Origin: Mangrovicoccus sp. HB161399
Lineage (GTDB): Bacteria > Pseudomonadota > Alphaproteobacteria > Rhodobacterales > Rhodobacteraceae
Direction: 5' to 3'
DNA: 64,000 nt
Assembly (NCBI RefSeq): GCF_013184745.1
Contig: NZ_JAATVU010000027.1
Location: 1 to 64,000, forward strand
Shown piece by piece: positions 63,958-64,000 of this stretch. Position numbers and translations under genes: made by a program. Each line of letters starts with the position of its first letter. The first letter of the stretch is position 1. The notes below the pieces were generated by a model. The model saw only the letters and a program-made list of their open reading frames with translations, had not been told where the DNA came from and did not search any database.

Positions 63958-64000
63958 ATGGCAGAACAGTCCCCTTTCTATCACGGCAGCCGCTTCCGAT
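63958..64000 (+). CDS. start of a gene cut by the right window edge
   Basis: ATG at 63958 opens a frame MAEQSPFYHGSRFR that runs off the window. It is divergent from the second clpS with 17 bp between starts. Fourteen residues are too few to identify it, and the ribosome site is weak, so the call is tentative. Confidence 0.4.
   Translation, partial: MAEQSPFYHGSRFR

Overview
The window reads as a chromosomal segment of a high-GC alphaproteobacterium, most probably a member of Rhodobacterales. The evidence is gene order and gene content: bamE / DUF177 / rpmF / plsX / fabH / ihfA / merR / tRNA-Pro, DUF4167-prmC-prfA, rplU-rpmA-GNAT-GNAT-obgE-proB-proA, chpT, olsBA and two ClpS paralogs are arrangements typical of that order. 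Genus cannot be fixed from the sequence alone. No phage, plasmid backbone, rRNA operon or CRISPR array is visible. The only mobile DNA is the last 32 codons of an IS481-type transposase at the left edge.

Layout. 0-7.4 kb: transposase tail, small lipoprotein, Atm1-type ABC exporter, an 860-bp stretch with no convincing gene, a second lipoprotein, a catalytically degenerate SDR coupled to an RsmC-like methyltransferase, ClpS, a HAD hydrolase and a Crp/Fnr regulator. 7.7-15.6 kb: a SPOR-domain D,D-carboxypeptidase and a 1933-residue ExeM/NucH-type extracellular nuclease. 15.9-23.9 kb: an indole-3-acetate (IAA) catabolic cluster, with iacR (MarR) facing the tightly coupled operon iacHABCDEFG and iacI transcribed divergently from iacH. 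23.9-29.1 kb: riboflavin synthase, then a three-gene capsule set (KpsS, an outer-membrane lipoprotein exporter, KpsC). 29.5-34.0 kb: DUF4167, prmC, prfA, DUF1499 and mazG. 34.0-38.5 kb: a ferric-iron binding protein, a Tat-exported astacin-like protease with a beta-trefoil tail, an M14-type deacylase, a GNAT acyltransferase and BamE. 38.6-45.3 kb: DUF177, L32, plsX, fabH, ihfA, a 986-residue MerR protein with a huge disordered tail, and tRNA-Pro(GGG). 45.4-51.3 kb: a two-domain dCTP deaminase, QueF, small proteins, a TauE/SafE permease, ornithine-lipid genes olsBA, DUF3553 and chpT. 51.3-57.7 kb: proA, proB, obgE, two GNATs, L27, L21 and a DUF2059-like protein. 57.8-64 kb: tRNA-Ser(CGA), a DUF2189 membrane protein, two tandem RTX proteins, RlmE, Ppx/GppA, the second ClpS and the first codons of one more gene.

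How the parts fit. The iac genes form a route from IAA to catechol. A flavin monooxygenase pair (IacA with flavin reductase IacG), an SDR (IacE), a Rieske oxygenase with its own reductase (IacCD with IacF), an amidase-fold protein (IacH) and two small proteins (IacB, IacI) are all present, but no catechol ring-cleavage genes lie in the window. A 7-bp motif, TTCACGT, recurs upstream of iacR, iacH and iacI and may be the IacR operator. The cell-surface theme is strong: capsule initiation and export, ornithine lipids, BamE, and three secreted proteins without Sec signals (nuclease and two RTX proteins) that would suit type I secretion.

The most unusual points are two genes (kpsC and the GNAT after bamE) whose only sensible start is a CTG overlapping the upstream TGA as CTGA, an SDR lacking both catalytic Tyr and Lys, the WP-repeat disordered tail of the MerR protein, and the candidate IacR operators.
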